This document shows, in pieces, positions 1-6,384 of a DNA stretch of 8,905 nucleotides. The position numbers were made by a program, and so were the translations under genes. Numbering within the stretch: position 1 is the stretch's first letter; every line of letters starts with the position of its first letter. The DNA lies in assembly GCA_015265235.1 (NCBI GenBank), contig JABZYJ010000076.1, forward strand, positions 1-8,905. Direction: 5' to 3'. The notes below the pieces were generated by a model that saw only the letters and a list, made by a program, of their open reading frames with translations, was not told the DNA's origin and searched no databases. This stretch comes from Selenomonas sp. (GTDB taxonomy: Bacteria > Bacillota > Negativicutes > Selenomonadales > Selenomonadaceae).

Positions 1-270
1 CAGATGATAGGAGATCCCGCCGTCCCCATGCAGAATGCGCCACAGCCAGCGCCCATACTGTACGTAGGGCGGCTGATCGAGCCCGAGATAGCTGTGCAGT
101 GCTGCGACCTCCTCGGCAGACGGCATCCCCGTGCCCGCCGCCTCGAGCATGATCTCCGCCGGATCCCCCGGCGAGAGCTGCGCGAGGACAAAGGCGAGGA
201 GACTGATGCCGAGGAGCACAGGCACTGCGCGGAGAAGACGACGTACGATATAGTGCCGAACAGCATTCAT
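1..270 (-). CDS. ABC transporter permease, DppB/NikB type (partial, N-terminal 90 codons)
   Basis: Inner-membrane permease subunit of a peptide/nickel-type ABC importer; the gene runs off the left edge, so only 90 of the roughly 310-340 residues usual for the family are visible. It begins MNAVRHYIVRRLLRAVPVLL, with a basic N-terminus followed by a first membrane segment at about residues 14-32. The periplasmic stretch that follows has the family's usual pattern: SPGDPAE near 33-39, LGLDQPP near 62-68, then QYGRW and a GDGG turn where relatives commonly have GDLG. The start overlaps the stop of the binding-protein gene as ATGA, with GGAGG 13-17 nt upstream. It is therefore the third gene of the operon, probably translationally coupled to the second. 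A second permease and the ATPase genes would be expected beyond the left edge. The family is clear; whether the cargo is metal or peptide is not decided by this fragment. Confidence 0.9.
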   Translation of the reverse strand, partial: MNAVRHYIVRRLLRAVPVLLGISLLAFVLAQLSPGDPAEIMLEAAGTGMPSAEEVAALHSYLGLDQPPYVQYGRWLWRILHGDGGISYHL

Positions 271-1817
271 TTCCACGCCACCTCCGCCAATGATACGCCA
301 TAGCGCAGCGCACGGTACCCCGTCAGGCGCGCTGCATTGTAGACCACAATATTTTCATCAAAGTAGAGCGGGACGAGCGGCTGCTCTTCCACACTGATCG
401 CCTGGATGCGATCGAACATGGCCCGCCGTTTCCCCTCGTCCGGCTCCGTATTGAGCTTGATTAGGAGATCGTCGATCTCCGGGTTGTCATAGCCGAGGGA
501 GAGAGCCCTATTGCGCGTTCCCTTGGGCGAGAAAAATCCATCGAACACATAGAGCGGGTCGCCGCTCGGCAGTCCCTGCTGAGAGCGCGCAATGTCGTAG
601 TCCCCGCGCCGCATCACCGCCGTCATCATCGGCGACTCGAGCGCCGCGATCCGCACATCGAGCCCGAGATCCGCGAGCCAGTAGGCGATCAGCTCCGCCT
701 CGCCCTTGGCGATCGGATCCGCGCCGTTCACGCAGTAGACGATCTCCCGCCGCTCATCGCCGAGCACCTCGTGCGCGAGCCGCTTTGCCTCCGCGACATC
801 CTGCTCCACGGGGAACTCTTTGTAAAAGGGACTCGATATGCTCAGGAGATTCACCGTCGGCGTCGCGTAGCCGAGGTAGAGCGCCGCGACGAGCAGGCGG
901 CGGTCGAGCAGGAGACTCACCGCACGCCGCATCCGCACATCGTCAAACGGAGGGCGCGTCCCGTTCATTGCGAGATAGCGCACCATGATGGAGCGGCTCG
1001 TCGAGACAGCGAACCGCTCATCCTGCGCCAGCTCATCAGCAAGCACGGGCGGCATCGCATTGAGATCGAGTACGCCCATGATCTCCTCCGCCTTCAGCGC
1101 GGCGAATCGGACATCGGGACTCGGGATACTGCGCACCATGATGCGGTGCGCACGCGCCTTCGCCCCGTAGTAGTCCTCGTTGCGCTCCAGGAGGACGTAC
1201 TGATCCTTCACGTTTTCGATGATACGGAACGGCCCTGTCCCAATCGCCGCACCCGAGAAATTTCCATCGTCCGCAAGGCAGGACGGCGCATAGATCGGGC
1301 TGCCGAAATTCATCATATTGTAGAGCTGATTGATGTTCGGCTGCGAGAACGTCATGCGCACCGTCAAATCATCGACGGCCTCTGCGCGCACGAGATTCGG
1401 ATAGTAGTTCTTTCGGCTGCGTGAGTAAAACGCCGTACTGCGCGGCTCCTTCGCCATCCAGTCGAGATTCGCGACAACCACCTGCGCCGTCAATGGCGTT
1501 CCATCGTGAAAACGCACCCTCGGACGCAGGTGAAATACCCAGACGCGCCCCTCATCCAGCATCTCCCACGATGCTGCGAGGCACGGCGCCGGAGCGCCCG
1601 TCTCCTCGTCCGCCGTGATGAGCGGCTCCCAGACCCCCAGAATCTTGCTGCAGTAGTAGCCGTCATTTTCGCCTGGGGCGAGCTGACGATAGGCGGCGAG
1701 CACGATGGTATCATCGTCCGCCGCAGCGGCAGAGGGCGATCTCTGCTCTCCCCCCTGCCCGCAGCCTGCCGTGACGGCGAGGAGCATGAGCAGGAACAGG
1801 ACACGCAAAAAGCGCAT
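267..1817 (-). CDS. NikA/DppA-like ABC transporter substrate-binding lipoprotein (SBP family 5)
   Basis: Extracytoplasmic binding protein that captures the cargo and delivers it to the ABC permease. Residues 1-18 are a lipoprotein signal peptide (MRFLRVLFLLMLLAVTAG) ending at Cys19, the lipid-modified residue; Thr at -3 of the lipobox is slightly unusual. The mature protein shows SBP family 5 hallmarks: WVFHLRPRVRFHDGTPL at about 93-109, GTGPFRI at 193-199, NEDYYG at 213-218, and VRMRRAVSLLLDR at 294-306. At 516 aa it matches NikA/DppA-class proteins. The start is supported by AGGAGG 7 nt upstream (1825-1830). It lies 72 nt downstream of the TonB receptor gene, behind the same cobalamin riboswitch, and overlaps the permease start by ATGA. 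The family includes nickel/cobalt, metallophore (CntA-like) and peptide binders. Cobalamin control makes cobalt or a cobalt chelate the favoured cargo, which is inference. I could not assign metal-binding histidines from the sequence. Confidence 0.9.
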   Translation of the reverse strand: MRFLRVLFLLMLLAVTAGCGQGGEQRSPSAAAADDDTIVLAAYRQLAPGENDGYYCSKILGVWEPLITADEETGAPAPCLAASWEMLDEGRVWVFHLRPRVRFHDGTPLTAQVVVANLDWMAKEPRSTAFYSRSRKNYYPNLVRAEAVDDLTVRMTFSQPNINQLYNMMNFGSPIYAPSCLADDGNFSGAAIGTGPFRIIENVKDQYVLLERNEDYYGAKARAHRIMVRSIPSPDVRFAALKAEEIMGVLDLNAMPPVLADELAQDERFAVSTSRSIMVRYLAMNGTRPPFDDVRMRRAVSLLLDRRLLVAALYLGYATPTVNLLSISSPFYKEFPVEQDVAEAKRLAHEVLGDERREIVYCVNGADPIAKGEAELIAYWLADLGLDVRIAALESPMMTAVMRRGDYDIARSQQGLPSGDPLYVFDGFFSPKGTRNRALSLGYDNPEIDDLLIKLNTEPDEGKRRAMFDRIQAISVEEQPLVPLYFDENIVVYNAARLTGYRALRYGVSLAEVAWK

Positions 1818-1824
1818 AAAACAG

Positions 1825-1830
1825 CCTCCT
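1825..1830 (-). promoter_or_regulatory. Ribosome binding site of the binding-protein gene
   Basis: A perfect AGGAGG on the minus strand, 7 nt before the ATG at 1817. It fixes the lipoprotein start, which places a correct signal peptide at the N-terminus. Confidence 0.85.
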
Positions 1831-1842
1831 CGTTTCGGCGTG

Positions 1843-1868
1843 AGAAAAAGAGCAGAAACTTCTTCTGC
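1843..1868 (-). terminator. Possible weak intrinsic terminator between receptor and binding-protein genes
   Basis: On the minus strand GCAGAA (1863-1868) pairs with TTCTGC (1852-1857) around a 5-nt loop, followed by CTCTTTTT. The stem is only 6 bp and the T-run is interrupted, so partial termination is more likely than full. That would lower expression of the ABC genes relative to the receptor. No new promoter is evident in the 72-nt gap. Confidence 0.45.
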
Positions 1869-1889
1869 CCTTCCTGTTTCTCTTCTTTT

Positions 1890-4049
1890 TTAGAGATCCA
1901 TCGACATGGTGAGTGCGAGCGTGCGCGGCGTTGAGAGATAGAGGCTCTTCAAGGAGCGCGACGCCATCCAGTACTCCTTGTTCAGCGCATTGTAGAGCGT
2001 CAGGCCGAACGTCGTCGGCACAGAGCCCATTTTCGTCTTATAGGTCATACCGAGGTCAAGCACGACGTTCGACGGTACTTTGAATTTCTCATCATACGTC
2101 CATGCGCTGCCCGCATAAGTAATGCGTCCAAATGCGCTGAATTTCTCATCCGCCGCATAGCGCGCCATGAGCGTGCCGTTCCAGTTTGGCTGGCCGTCAA
2201 GAGTCATGCCATCATGCGCGCCGCCCTTGGTCTTCTCGGAGGTTGCACGCAGATAGGAAAGTCCTGCGGCAAGTGTCCACTTGGGCGCGACCTTTCCTGT
2301 CACACCGAGTTCCACGCCGCGATGGCGCTCCTCGCCATCCTGCACGAGATACTTATCCGTACCGCGCATGACATCGATATTATTCGCCTGCGTGATGTCA
2401 AAGAGTGCGAGCGAGTAAAGCACGCCCTTATTTGCGTACTTTACGCCGATCTCGTTCTGCTTCGTCTTTGCGGGAGGAAGAATCTCTCCCCGATTCTTAT
2501 AGGAACTGCCGACAGCAGCGCCAACGTCAAAATACTCCGCATGGCTGCCGTAGACGGAGATGTCCTTTGTCGGGTGATAGGTCAATGCAAACGTCGGCGT
2601 TGTCGCAGAGGAATCGACGCTGCTCGTCACGCGCCCCGTGTTCAGATTGTACGCCTTTACATTCGCCGAATGATGGTGCACGCCGAGCAGGACATCCCAT
2701 TTCTTGATACTGATTTCATCGACAAGAGAGATGCCCTTGATCGAGGTCTTGTTGTTCATCGCCTCCTCGTATGCTGTCGTCGCCGCAGCCGTCTGGTGCA
2801 TGACGCCCGTATAGATATTTCCTGTCCCGAGGCCATATACGGCGCCGCCATTTTTTGCTGCCTCACGTGCACGCCATGTACGATCGACCGCAAGGGTCAG
2901 ATCGTGTTCTGCCGCCCCGGTACGCAGTTTCCCGTTGACTCCCATCTGGATATAGCTCGCACGCTGCGGGGTCGTCGTCGTCTGCTCCTGCAGGTCAAAA
3001 TCGCCCGCATCATTTTTGATGACGAGTGCACTATATTTATACATGACATTCTTGTTCAGCTTGTTCTTGAGATACCCGGCGTTGATGAACCCCTTCCAAT
3101 CCTTTGAGAACTTCTGCTCATGATTGAGGATCATCATCCAGCCGTAGGACTCCTTGTCCAAGCCGTCAAACGCATAGTTGCGCGATGCCTTTGGCACACG
3201 CGGCAGGCGCGTAACGCCGGAACCAATCTGGAACCAGCGCTGCCCGCCGATCACACGGTTCTGACGATAGCCCGCAAAGAAATTCGTCTTGCTCTTTGCG
3301 TCAGCATGATCGAGATTGATGTAGATGCTCGACGCCTTGACCTTCTGCCCGTCGACGGCGGTCTCACCGTCCACCTTCTCCGCCATGAGACGCGCGCCCC
3401 AGTCACGGTTCCGACCAAATCTGCGGGAAAGATCAAAATATGCCCCGCCCATGCTCTGCCCGCCATGGGTCAGCGTCAGGCGCGTGATGTCCTTGCTCCC
3501 CGCGCGTTTCGTCGTAACGTTCACGATGCCGCCAGCCGCTGAGGACTCATACTGCGTTCCTGTTCCCGAAAGGCCGCTGTTCGGCCCGGAGACGACATCC
3601 GCCTTCTCAACGACATACAGGGGCGCGTTGAACTGCGTGAACATCCCCGGCACACCATTGACATACATGCTCGTCCCGTTCGCGCGGAATCCACGGTGCT
3701 GGAAGTCATTGTGCAGAACGCTGCCCGTCGCGCGGATCGACGGCGAAATGCTGAGCACGCTGTCGAGCGGCTGTGTCGGATCACCGAAAGCCTCGATCGT
3801 CTGGCTCGTAATATTCGTCGTCGTGAACGGCACGTCCATCGTGTCCTTCGACCCGAGGAAGCCGACCGAGCCGCGCCGCGTGACGAATGTCCCCTTCCCA
3901 TCCTGACGCGCCGCCGTTACGACGGTCTCGCCGAGGTTCGCCTGATCCATCTCCGCGTCCGCCGCGCTCTCCTGCGCCGCCGCCGGCACCGTCCATGCTG
4001 CGCCCAGTGCCGCCAGTGCGACCGCAAGTGCCAAATTCCGTTTTGTCAT
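1890..4049 (-). CDS. TonB-dependent outer-membrane receptor, siderophore-receptor type, under cobalamin riboswitch
   Basis: A 22-strand-barrel class transporter that takes up a chelate across the outer membrane using TonB energy. Residues 1-25 form a Sec signal peptide ending VPAAA before Gln26. A TonB box ETVVTAA lies at 41-47. The plug domain covers about 70-178, with LDSVLSISPSIRATG (95-109), HRGFRANG (118-125), VEKADVVSGPN (147-157) and GGIVNVTTK (173-181). The rest is barrel, closing with YNALNKEYW (686-694) and the C-terminal strand to Leu719, which lacks the usual terminal aromatic. The plug pattern fits siderophore (FhuA-like) receptors, and 719 aa is longer than BtuB (about 600), so direct B12 uptake is less likely than chelated-metal uptake. 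HHH at 458-460 could touch metal but may be incidental. The start is ATG 4049, with GGAGG 7 nt upstream and a signal peptide immediately after. In-frame sequence up to 4190 is regulatory RNA, not coding. Cargo is inferred only. Confidence 0.92.
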   Translation of the reverse strand: MTKRNLALAVALAALGAAWTVPAAAQESAADAEMDQANLGETVVTAARQDGKGTFVTRRGSVGFLGSKDTMDVPFTTTNITSQTIEAFGDPTQPLDSVLSISPSIRATGSVLHNDFQHRGFRANGTSMYVNGVPGMFTQFNAPLYVVEKADVVSGPNSGLSGTGTQYESSAAGGIVNVTTKRAGSKDITRLTLTHGGQSMGGAYFDLSRRFGRNRDWGARLMAEKVDGETAVDGQKVKASSIYINLDHADAKSKTNFFAGYRQNRVIGGQRWFQIGSGVTRLPRVPKASRNYAFDGLDKESYGWMMILNHEQKFSKDWKGFINAGYLKNKLNKNVMYKYSALVIKNDAGDFDLQEQTTTTPQRASYIQMGVNGKLRTGAAEHDLTLAVDRTWRAREAAKNGGAVYGLGTGNIYTGVMHQTAAATTAYEEAMNNKTSIKGISLVDEISIKKWDVLLGVHHHSANVKAYNLNTGRVTSSVDSSATTPTFALTYHPTKDISVYGSHAEYFDVGAAVGSSYKNRGEILPPAKTKQNEIGVKYANKGVLYSLALFDITQANNIDVMRGTDKYLVQDGEERHRGVELGVTGKVAPKWTLAAGLSYLRATSEKTKGGAHDGMTLDGQPNWNGTLMARYAADEKFSAFGRITYAGSAWTYDEKFKVPSNVVLDLGMTYKTKMGSVPTTFGLTLYNALNKEYWMASRSLKSLYLSTPRTLALTMSMDL

Positions 4050-4056
4050 TGCTGTT

Positions 4057-4061
4057 CCTCC
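4057..4061 (-). promoter_or_regulatory. Ribosome binding site deciding the TonB receptor start
   Basis: GGAGG on the minus strand, 7 nt before the ATG at 4049. It selects the start beginning MTKRNLALAV over the longer in-frame start at 4190, which would translate the riboswitch terminators. Confidence 0.85.
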
Positions 4062-4093
4062 ATACCATACACATACATCCGCTGTACGCCCGC

Positions 4094-4119
4094 AAAAAAG
4101 CCGTCCCGGAGGGGGCGGC
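4094..4119 (-). terminator. Second intrinsic terminator in the receptor leader
   Basis: On the minus strand GCCG (4116-4119) pairs with CGGC (4100-4103). One C/A mismatch follows, then CCC/GGG, with a CTCC loop and six T residues (4094-4099). It lies 45 nt upstream of the receptor ATG and 15 nt downstream of a first terminator. It may back up the first terminator or respond to a different signal. Confidence 0.65.
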
Positions 4120-4133
4120 TGCATTTTCACACG

Positions 4134-4169
4134 AAAAAAGCCTGCCGTCCTGTCCATCGCAGGATGCAG
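4134..4169 (-). terminator. First intrinsic terminator of the cobalamin riboswitch expression platform
   Basis: Minus-strand hairpin: CTGC (4166-4169) pairs with GCAG (4142-4145), and TCCTG (4160-4164) with CAGGA (4148-4152). A small asymmetric internal loop separates the two stems and the terminal loop has 7 nt. Six T residues follow (4134-4139). It sits 31 nt after the aptamer, the usual place for a transcription-terminating platform, so bound cobalamin probably stops transcription here. Confidence 0.75.
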
Positions 4170-4170
4170 T

Positions 4171-4191
4171 GGCGCGCACCAAGGGCGCACC
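4171..4191 (-). other. GC-rich hairpin between aptamer and first terminator
   Basis: Minus strand GGTGCGC (4185-4191) pairs over 7 positions, including one G-T, with GCGCGCC (4171-4177) around a 7-nt loop. It joins aptamer and terminator, and may be a spacer helix or part of an alternative fold. A second GGTGCGC copy overlaps the loop and 3' arm, so two registers compete. Confidence 0.5.
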
Positions 4192-4199
4192 GGCGTACG

Positions 4200-4348
4200 A
4201 GATTCGGTAGGTCTTCCGGCTCTGCTTCATCGTTGCCCTGCCTTCCCGGTTTCCCAGTGACATCATAGGGCATTCTCAGCATTACGGCGGCGGGACCGCA
4301 TCGGCATTGCACCGATTTCCCTGTTACGCCCCGAGGGGCACCGAACCT
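4200..4348 (-). promoter_or_regulatory. Cobalamin riboswitch (aptamer)
   Basis: Conserved cobalamin aptamer elements occur in order on the minus strand: GGTGCC (4337-4342), then an AACAGGGAA segment, CGGTGCAATGCCGATGCGG, GCCGCCGTAA, and CACTGGGAAACCGGGAAGG (4241-4259). A B12-box follows, AGCCGGAAGACCTACCG (4205-4221). Closing stem P1 is visible: AGGTTCGGT (4340-4348) pairs with ACCGAATCT (4200-4208) over nine positions with one G-T wobble. This class binds adenosylcobalamin-type ligands and normally represses downstream genes when ligand is present. The terminators just after it suggest transcriptional control of the receptor and ABC importer genes. Identification is strong; exact ligand preference is not readable by eye. 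Confidence 0.93.
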
Positions 4349-4370
4349 GCTTATTTATATTTGCTATCGT

Positions 4371-4399
4371 AGTATACCGTAGGTATATCGCAGTGTCAA
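4371..4399 (-). promoter_or_regulatory. Sigma70-type promoter of the riboswitch/receptor operon
   Basis: Minus strand -35 TTGACA (4394-4399), a 17-nt spacer, and -10 TATACT (4371-4376). Transcription would start near 4364, about 16 nt before the riboswitch P1 stem, so the whole aptamer is transcribed. A 6-3-6 palindrome (4373-4387) overlaps the -10. Confidence 0.85.
4373..4387. repeat. Perfect palindrome overlapping the -10 (possible operator)
   Basis: TATACC (4373-4378), GTA, GGTATA (4382-4387): perfect 6-bp arms around a 3-bp centre. It overlaps the -10 element and adjoining spacer of the operon promoter, where a bound repressor would block RNA polymerase. No regulator can be named. Confidence 0.4.
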
Positions 4400-4505
4400 T
4401 TCCTTTTTACGGGTTTCATTCGCGTACGCCGCGATCCCGTCCAGCCTCGTCAGGTGCATGGTTCAGCGTTCGATCTGCTGCGGATTCATTCGCACAAGCA
4501 CAGGC

Positions 4506-4534
4506 TTTTCACGCTTTTCGCAATATGATATAAT
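4506..4534 (+). promoter_or_regulatory. Extended -10 promoter of the AAA-ATPase cassette
   Basis: A perfect TATAAT (4529-4534) is preceded by TGA (4526-4528), giving an extended -10. At 17 nt spacing a weak -35, TTTTCA (4506-4511), is present. Transcription would begin near 4541, giving a leader of about 38 nt before the first ATG at 4579. It diverges from the riboswitch promoter. Confidence 0.75.
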
Positions 4535-4550
4535 GAGAATCAAATTATAT
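4528..4550. repeat. AT-rich inverted repeat over the -10/start site, with weak Fur-box resemblance
   Basis: ATATAAT (4528-4534) and ATTATAT (4544-4550) are perfect inverted arms 9 nt apart. Within it, ATAATGAGAATCA (4530-4542) matches 12 of 13 positions of the left and middle part of the classical Fur box. Over the full 19-bp box only 13 positions match. Its position over the -10 and start site would suit a repressor, but AT-rich promoter sequence gives such matches by chance. Confidence 0.35.
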
Positions 4551-4565
4551 GATGAATCGCTGAAC

Positions 4566-4572
4566 AGGAGGG
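4566..4572 (+). promoter_or_regulatory. Ribosome binding site of the 571-aa membrane protein gene
   Basis: AGGAGGG 6 nt before the ATG at 4579, a strong site that fixes the start of the first gene of the cassette. Confidence 0.85.
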
Positions 4573-4578
4573 TACTGC

Positions 4579-6294
4579 ATGGCTGACCGCATTATTGCGC
4601 AGGCGGATCTTTCCGGGATACGGAACTGTCTGCGGGAGCTCGGTGAGTACATCGACACAACCAATTCCAACGTCATCACCGTCGGCAAGAATGTCGACGC
4701 GCTGCAGCAGGATCTCGATGCGCTGACGGCGGACTTCCACGATTTCGTGCAGGCGCACCGTCTCTCCGCGCGTGCCCAGCTCGCGGAGACCCGTCTCGTC
4801 AAGCTGCGGCAGGAGCTCGAGCAAAAGTACGGACACTACGCCGAGATCCGCCGCACGACGAAGGGCATCCTGCAGGCGAACGATCTCGCCATCGTGCGGC
4901 AGGAGACGGTGCGCGCGGCAGGCGAGGAGCTGATGCTGCGTGCGCCCGAGTACTGGCTCGCACCCGCGCTCGTCGCCCTCTCCGCCTGGATCAGCGACCA
5001 CGAGGAGATCGCCGTGCGCGCGCTCCGCGAGGCACTGCGCCGTGACGAGGAGAAGACGGCGCTCTTCTTTGCCCTCGTCTGCCGCCGTGCGGGGCGCGGT
5101 GCCCCCGCCCTGCGCTGGGCGCAGCACTACCTCATGCGTCAGGACGAGACGGCACTCGACCGCAAGGCGATCCTCATCGTCGACGCGTACGCGAGCGGGC
5201 TCCTAGGCGTGGACACGGACGGCCTGATTGCACAGCAGCTCGACGCATGGCTCGCCCGCCTCTCCGAGCAGCCGGGGTTTGTCGAGGCGCAGGAGAGCCG
5301 CTGGAAGGAGGCGCTCGCCGTCATGCAGCCCGAGACGCCCGCCGCGTTCCACTATCCCTATCTCGAAGAGCACAGCCCGACCGTCGCCGATCTGAAATCC
5401 ACGCTCGCCGGTGCGGAGCTGCACGGCAAATTTTACGCGCACGTCCAGCAGATCGTCATGCAGAACCCGCCCATGCGCACGCTGGTGCAGGAGCTCGACC
5501 GCGTCCTCACGAGCCTCGTGACGGATTTCGACGCGGCGGAGCAGCCCCTGCGCGAGGCGGTGACGTTCGAGCAGCTCGTCGCGGATGAGGGCGGCGACGA
5601 GACGCGCGCAAAGAAGGAAATGCAGCTCAAGCAGGAGGCGTTCGAGGAGCGGCGCGACTTTATGCAGCTCCTGACCGACGCCGCCATGAACCCGAAGGAG
5701 GCGCAGGCGAGCGTCGCAACGCAGAAGATGGCACTCGCCATATCCAAGGACTGGATGCTCTCCGCCTATCGCGACCACATCGCGGAGAACCGCGCCGCCG
5801 TGCCGCACAGCATTGCGCTGCGCATCGGAGAGTTCGAGGGGGAGACGGAAAACGGCGAGAACGAGGAGGAGCTCCTGCGGCAGTTCGCCGCGTGGAACGA
5901 CGCCATGCGCGACCGCGAGCTGGCAAAGCTGCGTCTGACCGGGAAACAGGAGCTCTGCAAGTGGGCGGGCATCGTCCCCATCGTCCTCGGGTTCTATCTC
6001 GGCGGCGCGGTCGGGCTCGTCATCGGCGCGGTCATCGGCGTGCTCATCTACCTGAGCTACCGCAGCGCAAAGCGCGCCCTCGAAACGCAGCGCGAGGAGT
6101 TGCAGCAGCACTTTGCCGAGCAGGGCAAAACGGGAGCGGAGATCGTGCGCGGCCTCCTCGCCGAGGTCGTGGACTACCGCGAGGCGTACCGTGCGCTCGA
6201 CGCCGAGAGCAAAAAGACGCTGGATTACCTCACGTCACTGGACGTTTCCGCCTTCCGCACCGTCCGCGAGGGCGGCCGCAGGATACAGATATAG
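4579..6294 (+). CDS. Coiled-coil membrane protein with C-terminal glycine-zipper segment, function unknown
   Basis: I do not recognise this 571-aa protein. It has no signal peptide and is almost wholly helical. Residues about 35-95 look like a coiled coil (ALQQDLDALTADF, then a charged ARAQLAETRLVKLRQELEQK stretch); further charged helices lie at 340-360 and 430-456. A single long hydrophobic stretch, about 463-493, is flanked by Lys461 and Arg495. It holds glycines at exactly 471, 475, 479, 483 and 487, a five-fold GxxxG zipper that suggests tight helix packing or oligomers. About 75 residues follow the segment, including a basic/coiled helix (RSAKRALETQREELQQHF). The protein is therefore probably a cytosolic domain anchored near its C-terminus. 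It is the first gene after the extended -10 promoter and heads a run of tightly packed genes ending in a Ycf46-like AAA+ ATPase. It may be the membrane anchor or substrate of that ATPase, which is inference from position alone. Confidence 0.85.
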   Translation: MADRIIAQADLSGIRNCLRELGEYIDTTNSNVITVGKNVDALQQDLDALTADFHDFVQAHRLSARAQLAETRLVKLRQELEQKYGHYAEIRRTTKGILQANDLAIVRQETVRAAGEELMLRAPEYWLAPALVALSAWISDHEEIAVRALREALRRDEEKTALFFALVCRRAGRGAPALRWAQHYLMRQDETALDRKAILIVDAYASGLLGVDTDGLIAQQLDAWLARLSEQPGFVEAQESRWKEALAVMQPETPAAFHYPYLEEHSPTVADLKSTLAGAELHGKFYAHVQQIVMQNPPMRTLVQELDRVLTSLVTDFDAAEQPLREAVTFEQLVADEGGDETRAKKEMQLKQEAFEERRDFMQLLTDAAMNPKEAQASVATQKMALAISKDWMLSAYRDHIAENRAAVPHSIALRIGEFEGETENGENEEELLRQFAAWNDAMRDRELAKLRLTGKQELCKWAGIVPIVLGFYLGGAVGLVIGAVIGVLIYLSYRSAKRALETQREELQQHFAEQGKTGAEIVRGLLAEVVDYREAYRALDAESKKTLDYLTSLDVSAFRTVREGGRRIQI

Positions 6295-6310
6295 CAGGCG
6301 ACAATGAACG
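6280..6310 (+). repeat. Imperfect direct repeat, copy 1 (gene end / start junction)
   Basis: Thirty-one bases containing the last codons and stop of the membrane protein gene and an ATGAACG. They match 6353-6384 at 27 positions, with four mismatches and one indel. The Shine-Dalgarno-like core here is degraded (AGCAGG instead of AGGAGG). See copy 2. Confidence 0.75.
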
Positions 6311-6381
6311 GGCTAGAGATCAGCGCCCGTCAGTGTCTCGCCGAGGATGCCGAGGATATAGATATAGGAGGCCTACGATGA
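6304..6381 (+). CDS. Doubtful 25-aa micro-ORF between the membrane protein and the 64-aa protein
   Basis: ATG at 6304, 9 nt after the upstream stop, opens 25 codons (MNGLEISARQCLAEDAEDID, then IGGLR). Its TGA overlaps the next start as ATGA. The only upstream ribosome-site signal is a weak AGG 5 nt before the ATG. Both ends of the ORF fall in the two copies of a 31-32-base direct repeat, so it may simply be a by-product of a duplicated gene junction. It could still act as a leader peptide coupling translation to the next gene. No family resemblance seen. Confidence 0.25.
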   Translation: MNGLEISARQCLAEDAEDIDIGGLR

Positions 6382-6384
6382 ACG
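6353..6384 (+). repeat. Imperfect direct repeat, copy 2 (intact ribosome site and start)
   Basis: Second copy, offset 73 nt from copy 1. It carries the intact AGGAGG (6366-6371) and the ATGAACG that starts the 64-aa protein. In this copy the two former in-frame codons read TAG, consistent with a duplicated stop-codon region now out of use. Confidence 0.75.

Noticed and set aside
771..1424. Plus-strand open frame (217 codons) opposite the binding-protein gene
   Set aside because: His/Arg-rich antisense shadow with no start signals; the minus-strand frame is a recognisable SBP family 5 protein.
2671..2679. HHH cluster (residues 458-460) in the receptor as a metal-binding site
   Set aside because: Three adjacent histidines in a barrel strand or loop are suggestive but cannot be tied to a site without a structure, so it is not reported as a finding.
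4050..4190. In-frame upstream start that would lengthen the TonB receptor by 47 residues
   Set aside because: The stretch contains both leader terminators and encodes no signal peptide. The ATG at 4049 has GGAGG and is followed by a proper signal peptide.
4400..4505. Gap between the two divergent promoters, searched for a small gene or RNA
   Set aside because: No open frame with a ribosome site, no clear hairpin plus T-run and no repeat was found.
5203..6111. Long minus-strand open frame (302 codons) opposite the membrane protein gene
   Set aside because: It is an antisense shadow of a GC-rich coding region. It has no ribosome site, its composition is unlike a folded protein, and the plus-strand gene has strong start signals.
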